DNA from: Gracilimonas sp965227215
Lineage (GTDB): Bacteria; Bacteroidota; Rhodothermia; Balneolales; Balneolaceae
Assembly: GCA_965227215.1 (NCBI GenBank)
Contig: OZ245729.1
Coordinates: 3,100,001 to 3,164,000 of the forward strand
Reading direction: 5' to 3'
Length of the DNA stretch: 64,000 nt
The position numbers were made by a program, and so were the translations under genes. Shown in pieces: positions 18,034 to 27,017 of the stretch (the stretch's first letter is position 1; each line of letters starts with the position of its first letter). Under the pieces are notes generated by a model, which had not been told where the DNA came from, searched no databases, and was given only the letters and a program-made list of their open reading frames with translations.

Positions 18034-18246
18034 ATGCACGATTTTCATTTTTTTGGAGGGGGCTGGATGATGTTCTTCTGGTGGTTCTTACTCATTGTTT
18101 TACTTGTCATTCTATTAAGGCCGCTATTGAAAAAAGATCAACAAAAATCTCACGAAAAAACCCCTCTTGAAATTCTCAAACAAAGGTATGCTAATGGAGA
18201 AATTGATCAAGAAGAATTCGAGAAGAAAAAAAAGGATTTGACCTGA
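18034..18246 (+). CDS. Small membrane protein with SHOCT domain
   Basis: One N-terminal transmembrane helix (MMFFWWFLLIVLLVILLRPL) followed by a C-terminal SHOCT motif (EILKQRYANGEIDQEEFEKK). SHOCT domains are short C-terminal helices of oligomerisation proteins, often in small membrane proteins next to copper genes. I chose ATG 18034 rather than the upstream ATG 17986, because the family starts shortly before the Trp/Phe-rich helix. Function unknown. Confidence 0.65.
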   Translation: MHDFHFFGGGWMMFFWWFLLIVLLVILLRPLLKKDQQKSHEKTPLEILKQRYANGEIDQEEFEKKKKDLT

Positions 18247-18285
18247 CCGAATACTTCAAATTACTATCACTTTAGTCTCGAAAAA

Positions 18286-19752
18286 ATGAAGAGAAAACAA
18301 TTTTTACGAAGAATTGGACTTGGAGCCGGAGCCTTAGCCGTATCTCCCTGGCTTACCTCTTGCAAAACTTTTTCTGAAGACGCCTCCCAAGTTACTTTTA
18401 CTAACAGATTGCCTCTGCCAACTCAAATCACTGATCCTGCGTTTAAATTAACTGCTTCTTCTGAAGAAATAGAGCTTACGGATTCTCTAAGCCTTGCTGC
18501 ATTCCAGTTTAATAATTCAGTTCCCGGTCCAACAATACGTCATGTGAAGGGCGAAGAACTTGACATCCGGTTTACAAATAATATAGGTCAGAAAAGTATT
18601 ATCCACTGGCATGGGCTCATCGTGCCTCCCGAAATGGATGGACATCCTAAAGATGCTATCTCAAATGGCAGTTATAATTATCAGTTCAAACTTGACCAAA
18701 GGGCAGGTACCTATTGGTATCACCCGCATCCACACAAACTTACTGGTGAGCAGGTTTATCGCGGTTTGGCGGGCTTTTTCATTATTGAAGATGAAGAGGA
18801 GAAAGCACTTAATTTACCTAATGGTAACTACGAGTTACCCCTTGTCATACAAGATCGCAGAGTTAATGAAAGAAATCATATTGTTTACAATCCATCCATG
18901 CCGGAACGGATGATGACCGGGTTTTTGGGAGATACCATTATGGTAAATGGAGCGCCAACCCCCTATCACAAGGTTGAGCCCGGAGTGTATCGCTTAAGGG
19001 TTTTAAATGGCTCAAATGCCAGAATCTTCAACTTGGCTTTTCAAAACGATCTTTCTTTTCAGGTTATTGGCTCCGATGGAGGCCTTTTACCCCAAGCTAT
19101 TGAAACTAATGAACTATTAATGGCACCGGGGGAAAGAGCGGACATACTTGTAGATTTTTCTGATGTAGATGGAAACAGTGCTCAGCTTATCAGCAAACCA
19201 TTTGAAATGCCATCTGCCGGAGGCATGATGGGAATGCAAAATATGATGGGGAGTAACGGCCCGGATCAGGGTAGCGGGTTTACACTGATGGAATTCAAAA
19301 TTAGTGGAGACGAGAGCCAAAATCAGATAAATCTTCCCCCGCAACTATCTCAGTCTGACTTTCCAGACGAAACATCTGTAGATCGAACCCGCCAGATACG
19401 ATTAGCTATGCAAATGATGCAAGGCCATACTATAAACGGGCGACAATTTGAAATGAATAGAGTTGATGAATATGTAGAACAAGGTAGTACTGAAATTTGG
19501 GAGTTTATTAATACTTCAAATGTACCTCACCCAATGCACATCCATGCTGTTCAGTTTAAAGTTCTAGACAGAAGTGGAAGCAGAGGGTTGACACCTACTG
19601 AAACAGGATGGAAAGATACAGTGCTTGTAATGCCGGAAGAAACCGTACGGGTAATCATGAATTTCAATGCGCCGAAAGGTATGTATGTTTTTCACTGCCA
19701 CAATCTTGAACATGAAGACAATGGAATGATGGCCAACTTGCAAATTGTCTAA
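18286..19752 (+). CDS. CueO/CopA-like multicopper oxidase
   Basis: Periplasmic oxidase, probably converting Cu(I) to less toxic Cu(II). The N-terminus has a Tat-like start (RRIGLGAGALAVSPW) with a nearby LTSC that could be a lipobox. The four copper-ligand motifs are in order: HWHGLIVPP (about 106), TYWYHPHPH (about 143), HPMHIHAVQF (about 414) and HCHNLEHEDNGMM (about 468). A Met-rich loop (GGMMGMQNMMG) near residue 310 recalls the CueO copper-binding insert. Length 488 aa fits three-domain CueO-like oxidases. Confidence 0.9.
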   Translation: MKRKQFLRRIGLGAGALAVSPWLTSCKTFSEDASQVTFTNRLPLPTQITDPAFKLTASSEEIELTDSLSLAAFQFNNSVPGPTIRHVKGEELDIRFTNNIGQKSIIHWHGLIVPPEMDGHPKDAISNGSYNYQFKLDQRAGTYWYHPHPHKLTGEQVYRGLAGFFIIEDEEEKALNLPNGNYELPLVIQDRRVNERNHIVYNPSMPERMMTGFLGDTIMVNGAPTPYHKVEPGVYRLRVLNGSNARIFNLAFQNDLSFQVIGSDGGLLPQAIETNELLMAPGERADILVDFSDVDGNSAQLISKPFEMPSAGGMMGMQNMMGSNGPDQGSGFTLMEFKISGDESQNQINLPPQLSQSDFPDETSVDRTRQIRLAMQMMQGHTINGRQFEMNRVDEYVEQGSTEIWEFINTSNVPHPMHIHAVQFKVLDRSGSRGLTPTETGWKDTVLVMPEETVRVIMNFNAPKGMYVFHCHNLEHEDNGMMANLQIV

Positions 19753-19801
19753 TTAAGTGACACAGATAAACATAAAACCAACCATTAACTGACTTTACAT
19801 T

Positions 19802-21010
19802 ATGGAAACATTCATTCAATCTTTTGGAGAATCGGCTAAAACAGCCCTTGGGTTTTTCTGGAAAGCCGGTTGGGCTTTTGTCCTGGGATATTTTGTATCG
19901 GGGATGATCCAGGCATTTGTTCCAAAGGGGAAACTTACAAAATACATGGGCGAGGCCGACTTTAAGAGTATCTCACTCTCCACCTTTTTTGGTGCAGCTT
20001 CCTCATCCTGTTCCTTTGCTGCTCTAGCTGCTGCACGGGCACTTATCAAAAAAGGAGCGCATTTTATAGCAGGTGTCGCCTTCATGTTTGCTTCCACAAA
20101 TCTGGTGATTGAATTGGGAATTCTAATCCTGATTTTCTTAGGCTGGCAATACCTGGCAGCTGAGATTATCGGCGGGTTGATATTAATTGCGATCAGCAGT
20201 GTACTAATCAGATTGACTTACCCTAAAAGCTGGATGAAAGCAGCTCGCGAAAAAGTGAAATCAGAAGGAAGCGAGCTCGAAGATGATTTTGATTGGAAGA
20301 AACGGATAAAAAGCAAAAAGGGGTGGCGGTTGGTTGGTCACAAGTTTGTGAACGACTGGAAAATGGCCTGGGAGGACATACTAATTGGATTTACTATTGC
20401 CGGTTTCGTAGCCGTTTTGGTTCCTCAGTCTTTTTGGTCTGCCTTGTTTTTAGCAGATGCCCAGCACCTTCCAGAGTGGCTTGTAGCTGTCGAAAATGCC
20501 CTTGTTGCTCCATTTGTAGCCGCCTCAACCTTTATCGGATCTATGGGAAATATCCCTTTGGCCACCGTTTTAAATGAAAATGGGGTACTGTTTGCCGGAA
20601 TCATGGGTTTTATCTATTCTGACCTGATGGTGCCTCCGCTGGTTCATATTAATGCAAAATATTATGGCTGGCGGGTTGCTTTGTACATTGCCGGTATCAT
20701 GTATATTAGTATCGTATTAACCGCGCTTATCCTGAATGGACTATTCTCAGCGTTTGGAATCGTTCCGGAAACCGCACGGGTTGTCTCTGAAATAACCCAA
20801 TTCAAGATAGATTATACGTTCTGGATGAATATCGTTTTCACCCTTATTGCCGGGGTATTGATCTGGCTCAATAAAAAATATCTGCAAAATAATGACATGA
20901 AAATGATGAAAATGGAAGGGGGAGGGAAACTAAAAAAAGGGGTGGTTAGCCTGTTTATCCTTATAAACCTCATTGGTCTCTCGTTGTTTGTCTACACGCA
21001 ATTACTATAA
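19802..21010 (+). CDS. YraQ/UPF0718-type permease
   Basis: A 402-aa polytopic membrane protein of the permease family PF03773. The first half has TFFGAASSSCSFAALAAARA and GVAFMFASTNLVIELG; the second half repeats the pattern with GSMGNIPLATVLNENG and MGFIYSDLMVPPL. ArsP and YraQ belong here. The SSSCSF cysteine is often seen in copies near metal-resistance genes. The substrate is unknown; the context suggests a metal or metal complex. Confidence 0.75.
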   Translation: METFIQSFGESAKTALGFFWKAGWAFVLGYFVSGMIQAFVPKGKLTKYMGEADFKSISLSTFFGAASSSCSFAALAAARALIKKGAHFIAGVAFMFASTNLVIELGILILIFLGWQYLAAEIIGGLILIAISSVLIRLTYPKSWMKAAREKVKSEGSELEDDFDWKKRIKSKKGWRLVGHKFVNDWKMAWEDILIGFTIAGFVAVLVPQSFWSALFLADAQHLPEWLVAVENALVAPFVAASTFIGSMGNIPLATVLNENGVLFAGIMGFIYSDLMVPPLVHINAKYYGWRVALYIAGIMYISIVLTALILNGLFSAFGIVPETARVVSEITQFKIDYTFWMNIVFTLIAGVLIWLNKKYLQNNDMKMMKMEGGGKLKKGVVSLFILINLIGLSLFVYTQLL

Positions 21011-21027
21011 ACACTAAAAAATTAACT

Positions 21028-22101
21028 ATGAACTTTATTATAACCCCCGATTGGGCTCCAAACTTACATCCGCTGCTGGTGCATTTTCCCATAGCACTAT
21101 TAATGACGGCAGCACTAGCTAATTTCGTGTCCCTGTTTATTCAGGAAAAATGGTGGGATGAAACAAAGAATACCGTCCTTTATGTGGCAGGAGTTCTTTT
21201 CGCAGGGGTTACTTACTACAGTGGCACCATAGCTGCAGATACGGTTTTTCTGCCGGCTGAAGCTCAATCGGTCTTGAGCGAGCACGCCGACTGGGCAGAG
21301 TATCTGTTATGGTTCTTTGCGATTTATGCTCTCTTGAGAATCGCCTTTCACTGGTTTGATCTTTTTGAGAAGAAAATTTTCAAGATTATTGCATTCATAA
21401 CCGTGCTGCCCGGATTATTCATGGTGTTTGAAACCGCGGAATATGGCGGAAAAATGGTATACGGCTATGGAGCCGGAACCGGACAGCTTCTGCAAGCAGA
21501 GCAGCAGCAGACGAGTGAACCAACCGACAGCACATTGGCCACTCCAACATCGTTTGTTGTTAAGGAAAATGGAAACTGGACCTGGGAAATAGAAAGGAAT
21601 TCAGTCAGTGATCTGATACAAAACTTCCACTGGGTAGAGGGTTCTGTTCAAGGTTTAAAACCGTTAATCATACAATCTCAATCTCCGAAACTCCGACTGG
21701 AAGCCGCAGAACAGCCAAACTTGTTCGTGACCCACAACACGTATCAGGACGTACAGGTTGATTACCTTATCAATTTAAATGACCTGGAAGGAGAAGTTGA
21801 ACTTATTCACCATTTACAGGATGCCGAAAACTACGATTTCGTATCTCTGAATAGTAATGGTGCAATAATACAGGGAAGAGTTGAAAATGGCGACATAATG
21901 GTTTTTGAAGAGGGTACATTTGACAGGAAGGGGGAACTGTTTGTTCGGGTAGTTGCCGATGAGACCCATTTCAGAGGATATGTAAACCGTGAAATGAAAG
22001 TACACGGTCATGGTGATGCACCTGAAAGTGGAAGTGTGGGACTGAAAATACAAGGTGCTGGATCAATACTTATCTCCAAAATTGAAATGACACAACTTTA
22101 A
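21028..22101 (+). CDS. DUF2231 membrane protein fused to a lectin-like C-terminal domain
   Basis: Residues 1-145 have four predicted helices and match DUF2231 (start WAPNLHPLLVHFPIALLMTA, then VTYYSGTIAAD). This domain often goes with cytochrome or metal proteins. Residues 185-357 form a beta-rich domain (VQVDYLINLNDLEGEVELIH; GELFVRVVADETHFRGYVN; SGSVGLKIQGAGSI) like LamG/DUF1080 concanavalin-type folds, presumably periplasmic. Function unknown; 17 bases after the permease gene. Confidence 0.6.
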   Translation: MNFIITPDWAPNLHPLLVHFPIALLMTAALANFVSLFIQEKWWDETKNTVLYVAGVLFAGVTYYSGTIAADTVFLPAEAQSVLSEHADWAEYLLWFFAIYALLRIAFHWFDLFEKKIFKIIAFITVLPGLFMVFETAEYGGKMVYGYGAGTGQLLQAEQQQTSEPTDSTLATPTSFVVKENGNWTWEIERNSVSDLIQNFHWVEGSVQGLKPLIIQSQSPKLRLEAAEQPNLFVTHNTYQDVQVDYLINLNDLEGEVELIHHLQDAENYDFVSLNSNGAIIQGRVENGDIMVFEEGTFDRKGELFVRVVADETHFRGYVNREMKVHGHGDAPESGSVGLKIQGAGSILISKIEMTQL

Positions 22102-22114
22102 ACAACCTCTACCT

Positions 22115-22552
22115 ATGAAATTACCTATAAAACTATTCGGCTTATTATTGTTCTTGTCTGGAACGGTGATGGCGCAAACAAATCAAAAAGAAACGAAGAT
22201 TTTACAAACACTGGCTGACTTTAAAACAGCCATAGTCGAAAATGATTCGGAAGCGGCATCAAATCTGTTAGCGGATGATGTATTAATACTTGAAGGTAGA
22301 GGTATGGAATCAAAAGAGGAATATTTATCTCATCACTTTCACTCTGATGGTAAATTTTTGAAAGCTATGAGCAGAGAGATCTTTAACCAAAAAGTAAGTA
22401 TTGAAGGAAGTACAGCATGGGTAAGCACAGTTAGCTCAATGAAAGGAACGTACTCTGATAGAGAAATTGACCTGACCTCTCTTGAACTGGCTGTATTAAA
22501 AAAAGAAAAATCAGGTTGGCAAATCAAGGCCATCCATTGGTCATCACGATAA
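22115..22552 (+). CDS. Secreted NTF2-like/DUF4440 protein
   Basis: A 145-aa protein with a signal peptide (LFGLLLFLSGTVMAQ). The rest matches the SnoaL/NTF2-like fold: LADFKTAIVENDSEAASNLL, ADDVLILEGRG, and the end LELAVLKKEKSGWQIKAIHW. No catalytic residues can be assigned. It lies in the copper operon 14 bases after the DUF2231 gene. Confidence 0.65.
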   Translation: MKLPIKLFGLLLFLSGTVMAQTNQKETKILQTLADFKTAIVENDSEAASNLLADDVLILEGRGMESKEEYLSHHFHSDGKFLKAMSREIFNQKVSIEGSTAWVSTVSSMKGTYSDREIDLTSLELAVLKKEKSGWQIKAIHWSSR

Positions 22553-22584
22553 GCAGTAAACGATTTAATTAAATGGAGTAAGAA

Positions 22585-24648
22585 ATGGATCACCAAAATC
22601 ATAATCACGAAGACCATGATCATAATGGTCACAGTCATAATGACCGTAATCAAGATAGCGGACACAACCACAATCATGGTGGGAATGAAAGTCACTCACA
22701 CCACGAACACCACAAAATGATGGTGCAGGATTTTAAATTCCGATTTTGGTGGGTGCTTGCGCTCACCGTACCGATCATGGCGCTGTCTCCAATGATCCAG
22801 CATTTCCTCGGAGTGGACTGGAGGTTCACCGCCGACAGCTGGATTTTAGCTGTTCTGTCAACCGTTGTGTATTTCTTTGGTGGGTGGCCATTTTTGACAG
22901 GCTTGGTGGACGAGCTCAAGAAAAAGCAGCCGGGTATGATGACGCTTATCGGGCTTGCTATTTCAATCGCCTACCTTTATAGCACGGCCGTAGTTTTTGG
23001 CTTTGAAGGCGACCTACTTTATTGGGAGCTTTCAACCCTTGTGGGCATTATGTTACTGGGCCATTGGATAGAGATGCGTTCTGTGATGAGTGCTTCCTCA
23101 GCGTTGGAAGAATTAGCTGCTTTGATACCGGGCGAAGCCCATCGGTTAAATGAGGATGGCTCCACGGAAGACGTTCCTGTGGAAGAACTACAACAAGGCG
23201 ATAAAGTCTTAATTAAACCGGGAGAGAAAGTACCGGCAGACGGAATCGTTGTGAAAGGTGAGTCCAGTGTTAACGAAGCTATGCTTACGGGAGAATCCAA
23301 ACCGGTAAGCAAACAAAAAGATGATGAGGTAATTGGCGGATCGGTAAACGAAAAAGGCTCTCTTACGATTCAAATTTCTAAGACCGGGGACGATTCATTT
23401 TTATCTCAGGTTATCAATCTGGTAAAAGAGGCACAGGAAAGTAAGTCTCGCACCCAGGATTTAGCAAACCGGGCTGCTTTTTGGCTGACTATCGTTGCCA
23501 TTACGGCCGGCCTAATCACCTTTGGAGCCTGGATTTTCTTTACAGGTCAAAGTTTTGATTTTGCGATGAACCGAACTGTGGCTGTAATGGTGATTACATG
23601 TCCGCATGCCCTGGGGCTGGCGATCCCGTTGGTAGTTTCCCGATCAACCAGTATTGCTGCTACCAATGGTTTCCTTATTCGCAACCGCTCTGCATTTGAG
23701 CAGGCAAGAAATCTGGATTCCGTTATTTTCGATAAAACCGGTACCCTCACGGAAGGTACCTTTACCGTTACCGATATTCTTAACTTCGGTAGTGATTATT
23801 CTGACGAGGATATTCTGAAATACGCGGCTTCGCTGGAGAAGAATTCCGAACATCCGCTTGCAAAAGGGATCCTTGAAAAAGCCGGTGAAACCTGGGAGCC
23901 GGATGAATTTAACTCCATCACCGGAAAGGGGATTGAAGGTAAAGTAAATGGAAAGTCGGTGAAGGTGGTAAGCCCCGGATACATCAGGGAGCAAGAACTT
24001 GAATACCCCAAAGATGAGGTTGAGAGTATTTCATCCCAGGGAAAAACAGTGGTTTTTGTGATCTTTGATGATCAGCTGGTCGGTGCAATAGCATTGGGAG
24101 ATCAAATTCGTGAATCTTCTAAAAATGCGATTAATGCACTGCACAAGATGGGTATTGAGTGTATTATGCTGACCGGAGACAACCAACAAACCGCCGATTA
24201 TGTGGCCCGGGAATTAGGTATTGATCAGGTGTTTGCCGAAGTGCTGCCTGATGAAAAAGCCGATAAAGTGAAGGAAGTTCAGGGCCAGGGTAAGCTTGTT
24301 GCAATGACCGGGGATGGCGTAAACGATGCGCCCGCTTTAGCTCAGGCCGATGTAGGAATTGCCATTGGGGCCGGGTCAGATGTGGCTGTTGAAACCGGCG
24401 ATATTGTATTGGTGAAAAATAACCCGGAAGATGTAACGGCATTAATCAAGCTCTCGAAATCTACCTATAATAAAATGGTACAAAACCTATGGTGGGCTTC
24501 CGGTTATAACATTGGTGCTATTCCGTTGGCTGCCGGCGTACTGTTTGCGTGGGGAATTGTATTAAGTCCTGCAGTGGGAGCTATCCTGATGTCGTTAAGT
24601 ACCGTCATTGTGGCCATCAACGCACGGTTTTTGAAGATGGAGAATTGA
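22585..24648 (+). CDS. copB: CopB-type (CPH) copper-translocating P-type ATPase
   Basis: Exports copper from the cytoplasm at the cost of ATP. A long His-rich N-terminus (HNHEDHDHNGHSHNDRN, then HNHNHGG) replaces the usual HMA domains. The TM motif is CPH (VITCPHALGLAIPL, about residue 340), which marks the P1B-3 CopB group. Also present are GEKVPADG, TGES, DKTGTLTEG (about 382) and MTGDGVNDAPALAQ (about 574). Length 687 aa is typical. A clear ribosome binding site (GGAG) precedes the start. Confidence 0.92.
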   Translation: MDHQNHNHEDHDHNGHSHNDRNQDSGHNHNHGGNESHSHHEHHKMMVQDFKFRFWWVLALTVPIMALSPMIQHFLGVDWRFTADSWILAVLSTVVYFFGGWPFLTGLVDELKKKQPGMMTLIGLAISIAYLYSTAVVFGFEGDLLYWELSTLVGIMLLGHWIEMRSVMSASSALEELAALIPGEAHRLNEDGSTEDVPVEELQQGDKVLIKPGEKVPADGIVVKGESSVNEAMLTGESKPVSKQKDDEVIGGSVNEKGSLTIQISKTGDDSFLSQVINLVKEAQESKSRTQDLANRAAFWLTIVAITAGLITFGAWIFFTGQSFDFAMNRTVAVMVITCPHALGLAIPLVVSRSTSIAATNGFLIRNRSAFEQARNLDSVIFDKTGTLTEGTFTVTDILNFGSDYSDEDILKYAASLEKNSEHPLAKGILEKAGETWEPDEFNSITGKGIEGKVNGKSVKVVSPGYIREQELEYPKDEVESISSQGKTVVFVIFDDQLVGAIALGDQIRESSKNAINALHKMGIECIMLTGDNQQTADYVARELGIDQVFAEVLPDEKADKVKEVQGQGKLVAMTGDGVNDAPALAQADVGIAIGAGSDVAVETGDIVLVKNNPEDVTALIKLSKSTYNKMVQNLWWASGYNIGAIPLAAGVLFAWGIVLSPAVGAILMSLSTVIVAINARFLKMEN

Positions 24649-24649
24649 G

Positions 24650-24856
24650 GTGAAGAAAGTATTGTATTCAAACATTACTTGCCCTGACTGTGGCTTTTTT
24701 TCGAAAGAGAAAATGCCAACTGATTCTTGTCAATTCTTTTGGGAATGCCCGAAATGTAAAAGCATAATCAAACCTGAGAAAGGCGACTGTTGTGTTTTCT
24801 GTTCTTATGGCGATACACCTTGCCCTCCGGTTCAACAAGAAACCGGATGTTGCTGA
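24650..24856 (+). CDS. GDCCVxC-domain small cysteine-rich protein
   Basis: A 68-aa protein with nine Cys in three groups: ITCPDCGF, WECPKC and KGDCCVFCSYGDTPCPPVQ, ending GCC. The GDCCVxC signature defines a small family seen beside mercury, arsenic and copper genes; some members contain selenocysteine, this one has Cys throughout. Likely a cytoplasmic metal-binding or redox protein. The GTG start lies one base after the copB stop, so translation is probably coupled. Confidence 0.75.
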   Translation: MKKVLYSNITCPDCGFFSKEKMPTDSCQFFWECPKCKSIIKPEKGDCCVFCSYGDTPCPPVQQETGCC

Positions 24857-24920
24857 AAGTAGAACACAGTTCTCGAGAGTAGAGTAGGAGGAGGTATAAG
24901 GTAGAGAAAGTATGCGTATG

Positions 24921-24990
24921 GGTCACCCTGAGCAGTAATATAGCAAAGTTGGTTTGCATTCGGACCGCGAAGGATCTTAGCCACGAAATG
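24921..24990 (+). repeat. TCATCCTGAGCG-type dispersed repeat
   Basis: GGTCACCCTGAGC...CCGCGAAGGATCTTAGCCACG matches both ends of the repeats at 8627 and 8942, in the same orientation; the middle differs. It sits just after the last copper gene, so the copper island lies between direct copies of this repeat. Confidence 0.6.
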
Positions 24991-25084
24991 ATTACCAAGC
25001 ATTTATAAACGAAAACTCATCGTCCCGATACTTGGTATTCTTAAAGACCAGGGGCTATTCTTTTATCCATCAAGAAATGTCAAA

Positions 25085-26503
25085 CTACTCATCATTATCC
25101 TCATCAAGATGCTTGAGCTTATTGCGAATGGTGCGATCTGAAATACCCAGCAGTTTTGCTGCTTTCTTCTGGTTACCCTGGGTATGTTCAAGCGCCTTCT
25201 TGATGAGTTGCAGCTCCATTTCTTCGATTGACATCAGTGGCAGGTCGGTAGCAAGCACTTCTTTATTCAGGTTGTCATCTACGCTGGAGAACATTTCATG
25301 ATTAATATGCTCCATCGTGATCTCATCACTGTCTTGGGCAAGTATAATTCCGCGGTGAATTTTATTATTTAACTCTCTTACATTTCCACGCCATTCTTGC
25401 TCTACAAGGTGGTTCAACAACTCTTCTGAAAGTTCTTTTTTCTCTAGCCCATACTTCTTAGTGTAATGCTCTACAAAATAATTGGCTAAAACCGGGATGT
25501 CACTTTTACGTTCTCTGAGTGGGGGAATTTCTACAGGAAATACATTCAACCGATAGTATAAATCTTCTCGAAATTGTTTATCGGCAATGGCTTCTGCAAT
25601 GTTTCGATTTGAAGTGGCCAGAATACGGACATCTGCTTTTACCGGTTCCTGGCTTCCTACCCTGTAAAATTCATTTTCTTGTAAAACACGCAGTAATTTT
25701 GCCTGAACATTGAGCTCAATCTCAGTAATCTCATCTAACAACAGAGTGCCACCTTCAGCAGCATCAAAAGCCCCTTTCCGGTCGGAGGTTGCCCCTGTGA
25801 AAGAGCCCTCAAGGTGCCCGAAGAGGGTGCTTTCTACCAGCTCTGAGGGGAGATTTGCACAATTGATTTTAATGTATGGCCCCTGAGCCCTGTTGCTGCT
25901 GCTGTGAATTTGATGGGCAAAAACCTCTTTACCGGTACCGCTTTCTCCCTGAATTAAAACAGGAGCTGTATTTCGGGCTATTTGGGGAATTATCCGCAGC
26001 AGTTTTTTAATCTGAGGATGGTTTCCAATAAACTTGTTTTCGACTGCTTCCGTATCGTCAACAGGACTTACCAAGTCGCCTTTTTTGTCTTCCCGGGGGG
26101 AATGAGCCACTGATTTTGGCTTCTTGTCGCGCTCTTCAGGATCTGCATCAAAGTACCGGTTCACCCGATAAATAATTTCTTTGGCCTTAAAGGGTTTGGT
26201 GATATAATCGAACGCACCTTTGTGCAGAGCCCGCACAGCATGGTTGATGTTACCAAACCCGGTGATCATAATAACACCGGTATCCGAATAGTTCTTTTGA
26301 ACGATGGCCAGTATTTCATCTCCGGTCATCTCATTCATTTTAACATCAGTGATAACCAAATCAACACTGTTCTTTTCGAGATGCTGAGTGGCTTTTACGG
26401 GAGATTCAAAAGCGTGAATCTCAAACCCTTCTTTTGTTAATATCTCCTCCATAAACTCAAGCAGGAGTTCGTCATCATCAACAACAAGAATGGAATGTTT
26501 CAT
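25085..26503 (-). CDS. Sigma-54-dependent response regulator (NtrC/FlrC-like)
   Basis: A 472-aa activator with three domains. The receiver is residues 1-120, with acidic pocket VVDDDE and phosphoacceptor in DLVITDVKM. The AAA+ domain has GESGTGKE, the sigma-54 contact loop GSFTGAT and LLLDEI. A C-terminal Fis-type helix-turn-helix has QKKAAKLLGISDRTIRNKL. The loop reads GSFTGA rather than GAFTGA, a known variant. Located next to the fliS-fliD genes, so a role in flagellar gene control is plausible; no histidine kinase lies nearby. Confidence 0.88.
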   Translation of the reverse strand: MKHSILVVDDDELLLEFMEEILTKEGFEIHAFESPVKATQHLEKNSVDLVITDVKMNEMTGDEILAIVQKNYSDTGVIMITGFGNINHAVRALHKGAFDYITKPFKAKEIIYRVNRYFDADPEERDKKPKSVAHSPREDKKGDLVSPVDDTEAVENKFIGNHPQIKKLLRIIPQIARNTAPVLIQGESGTGKEVFAHQIHSSSNRAQGPYIKINCANLPSELVESTLFGHLEGSFTGATSDRKGAFDAAEGGTLLLDEITEIELNVQAKLLRVLQENEFYRVGSQEPVKADVRILATSNRNIAEAIADKQFREDLYYRLNVFPVEIPPLRERKSDIPVLANYFVEHYTKKYGLEKKELSEELLNHLVEQEWRGNVRELNNKIHRGIILAQDSDEITMEHINHEMFSSVDDNLNKEVLATDLPLMSIEEMELQLIKKALEHTQGNQKKAAKLLGISDRTIRNKLKHLDEDNDE

Positions 26504-26565
26504 AAATCTTAGCGAATTAAAATATTATCGGCGCTAACACACAAAGAAAGTTACGAGATTCTTAA

Positions 26566-26594
26566 ACAAAAAAAGAGAGCAATCAATGCTCTCT
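26566..26594 (-). terminator. Rho-independent terminator of the fliS-fliD operon
   Basis: Read on the minus strand: AGAGAGCA, loop TTGAT, TGCTCTCT and a run of seven T. It lies just after the unknown gene at 26635 and before the response regulator, separating the two transcription units at least partly. Confidence 0.85.
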
Positions 26595-26634
26595 AAATAT
26601 TTAATAAGTTGAAATTAAGAACGACAAGTCGTGG

Positions 26635-26991
26635 CTATTTGTCAACAATATTTTGTGCAATTTTTGACCATACATCAGGATCGTTCAGCATTTTACCGAT
26701 TTCGGTGTTCTTTGCAGCTTCCGGTGATTCATTTTTAGCTGCTTCATAAGCCTGTAGTTTGGCTTTCATCTCTTTCAGTTTCCCAAATGAAGCCTGATTC
26801 TGCTTCTCCAGTTCAATTTTAGCAAAAAGCTGTTCACTTTTCTTTGCACTGAAGTTTTCCAGAGAAACTTTATCGGTTGTCTCGCTAGATTTTTCGGCAC
26901 CGGAAACTTTAGCGGCTTGCTTACTGCTTTCAGAAGCATCCGTGCTGTTAATGTGACCGTTAACGTGGTTCGTTAGCTTATTAATTTCCAT
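26635..26991 (-). CDS. Small unknown protein at the end of the fliS-fliD-fliT operon
   Basis: A 118-aa cytoplasmic protein. The N-terminal 50 residues are Ser/Thr/Lys-rich and look disordered, ending in DKVSLENFSAKK; the rest is helical (KLKEMKAKLQAYEAA) and ends WSKIAQNIVDK. The disordered start, the DKVSL motif and the flagellar context recall the anti-sigma factor FlgM, but the usual FlgM C-terminus is not evident. The ATG at 26991 is preceded by GAGGG at a proper distance; upstream in-frame starts are less likely. Confidence 0.5.
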   Translation of the reverse strand: MEINKLTNHVNGHINSTDASESSKQAAKVSGAEKSSETTDKVSLENFSAKKSEQLFAKIELEKQNQASFGKLKEMKAKLQAYEAAKNESPEAAKNTEIGKMLNDPDVWSKIAQNIVDK

Positions 26992-27017
26992 AGTATTATC
27001 CCTCTTATTCATCAAGA

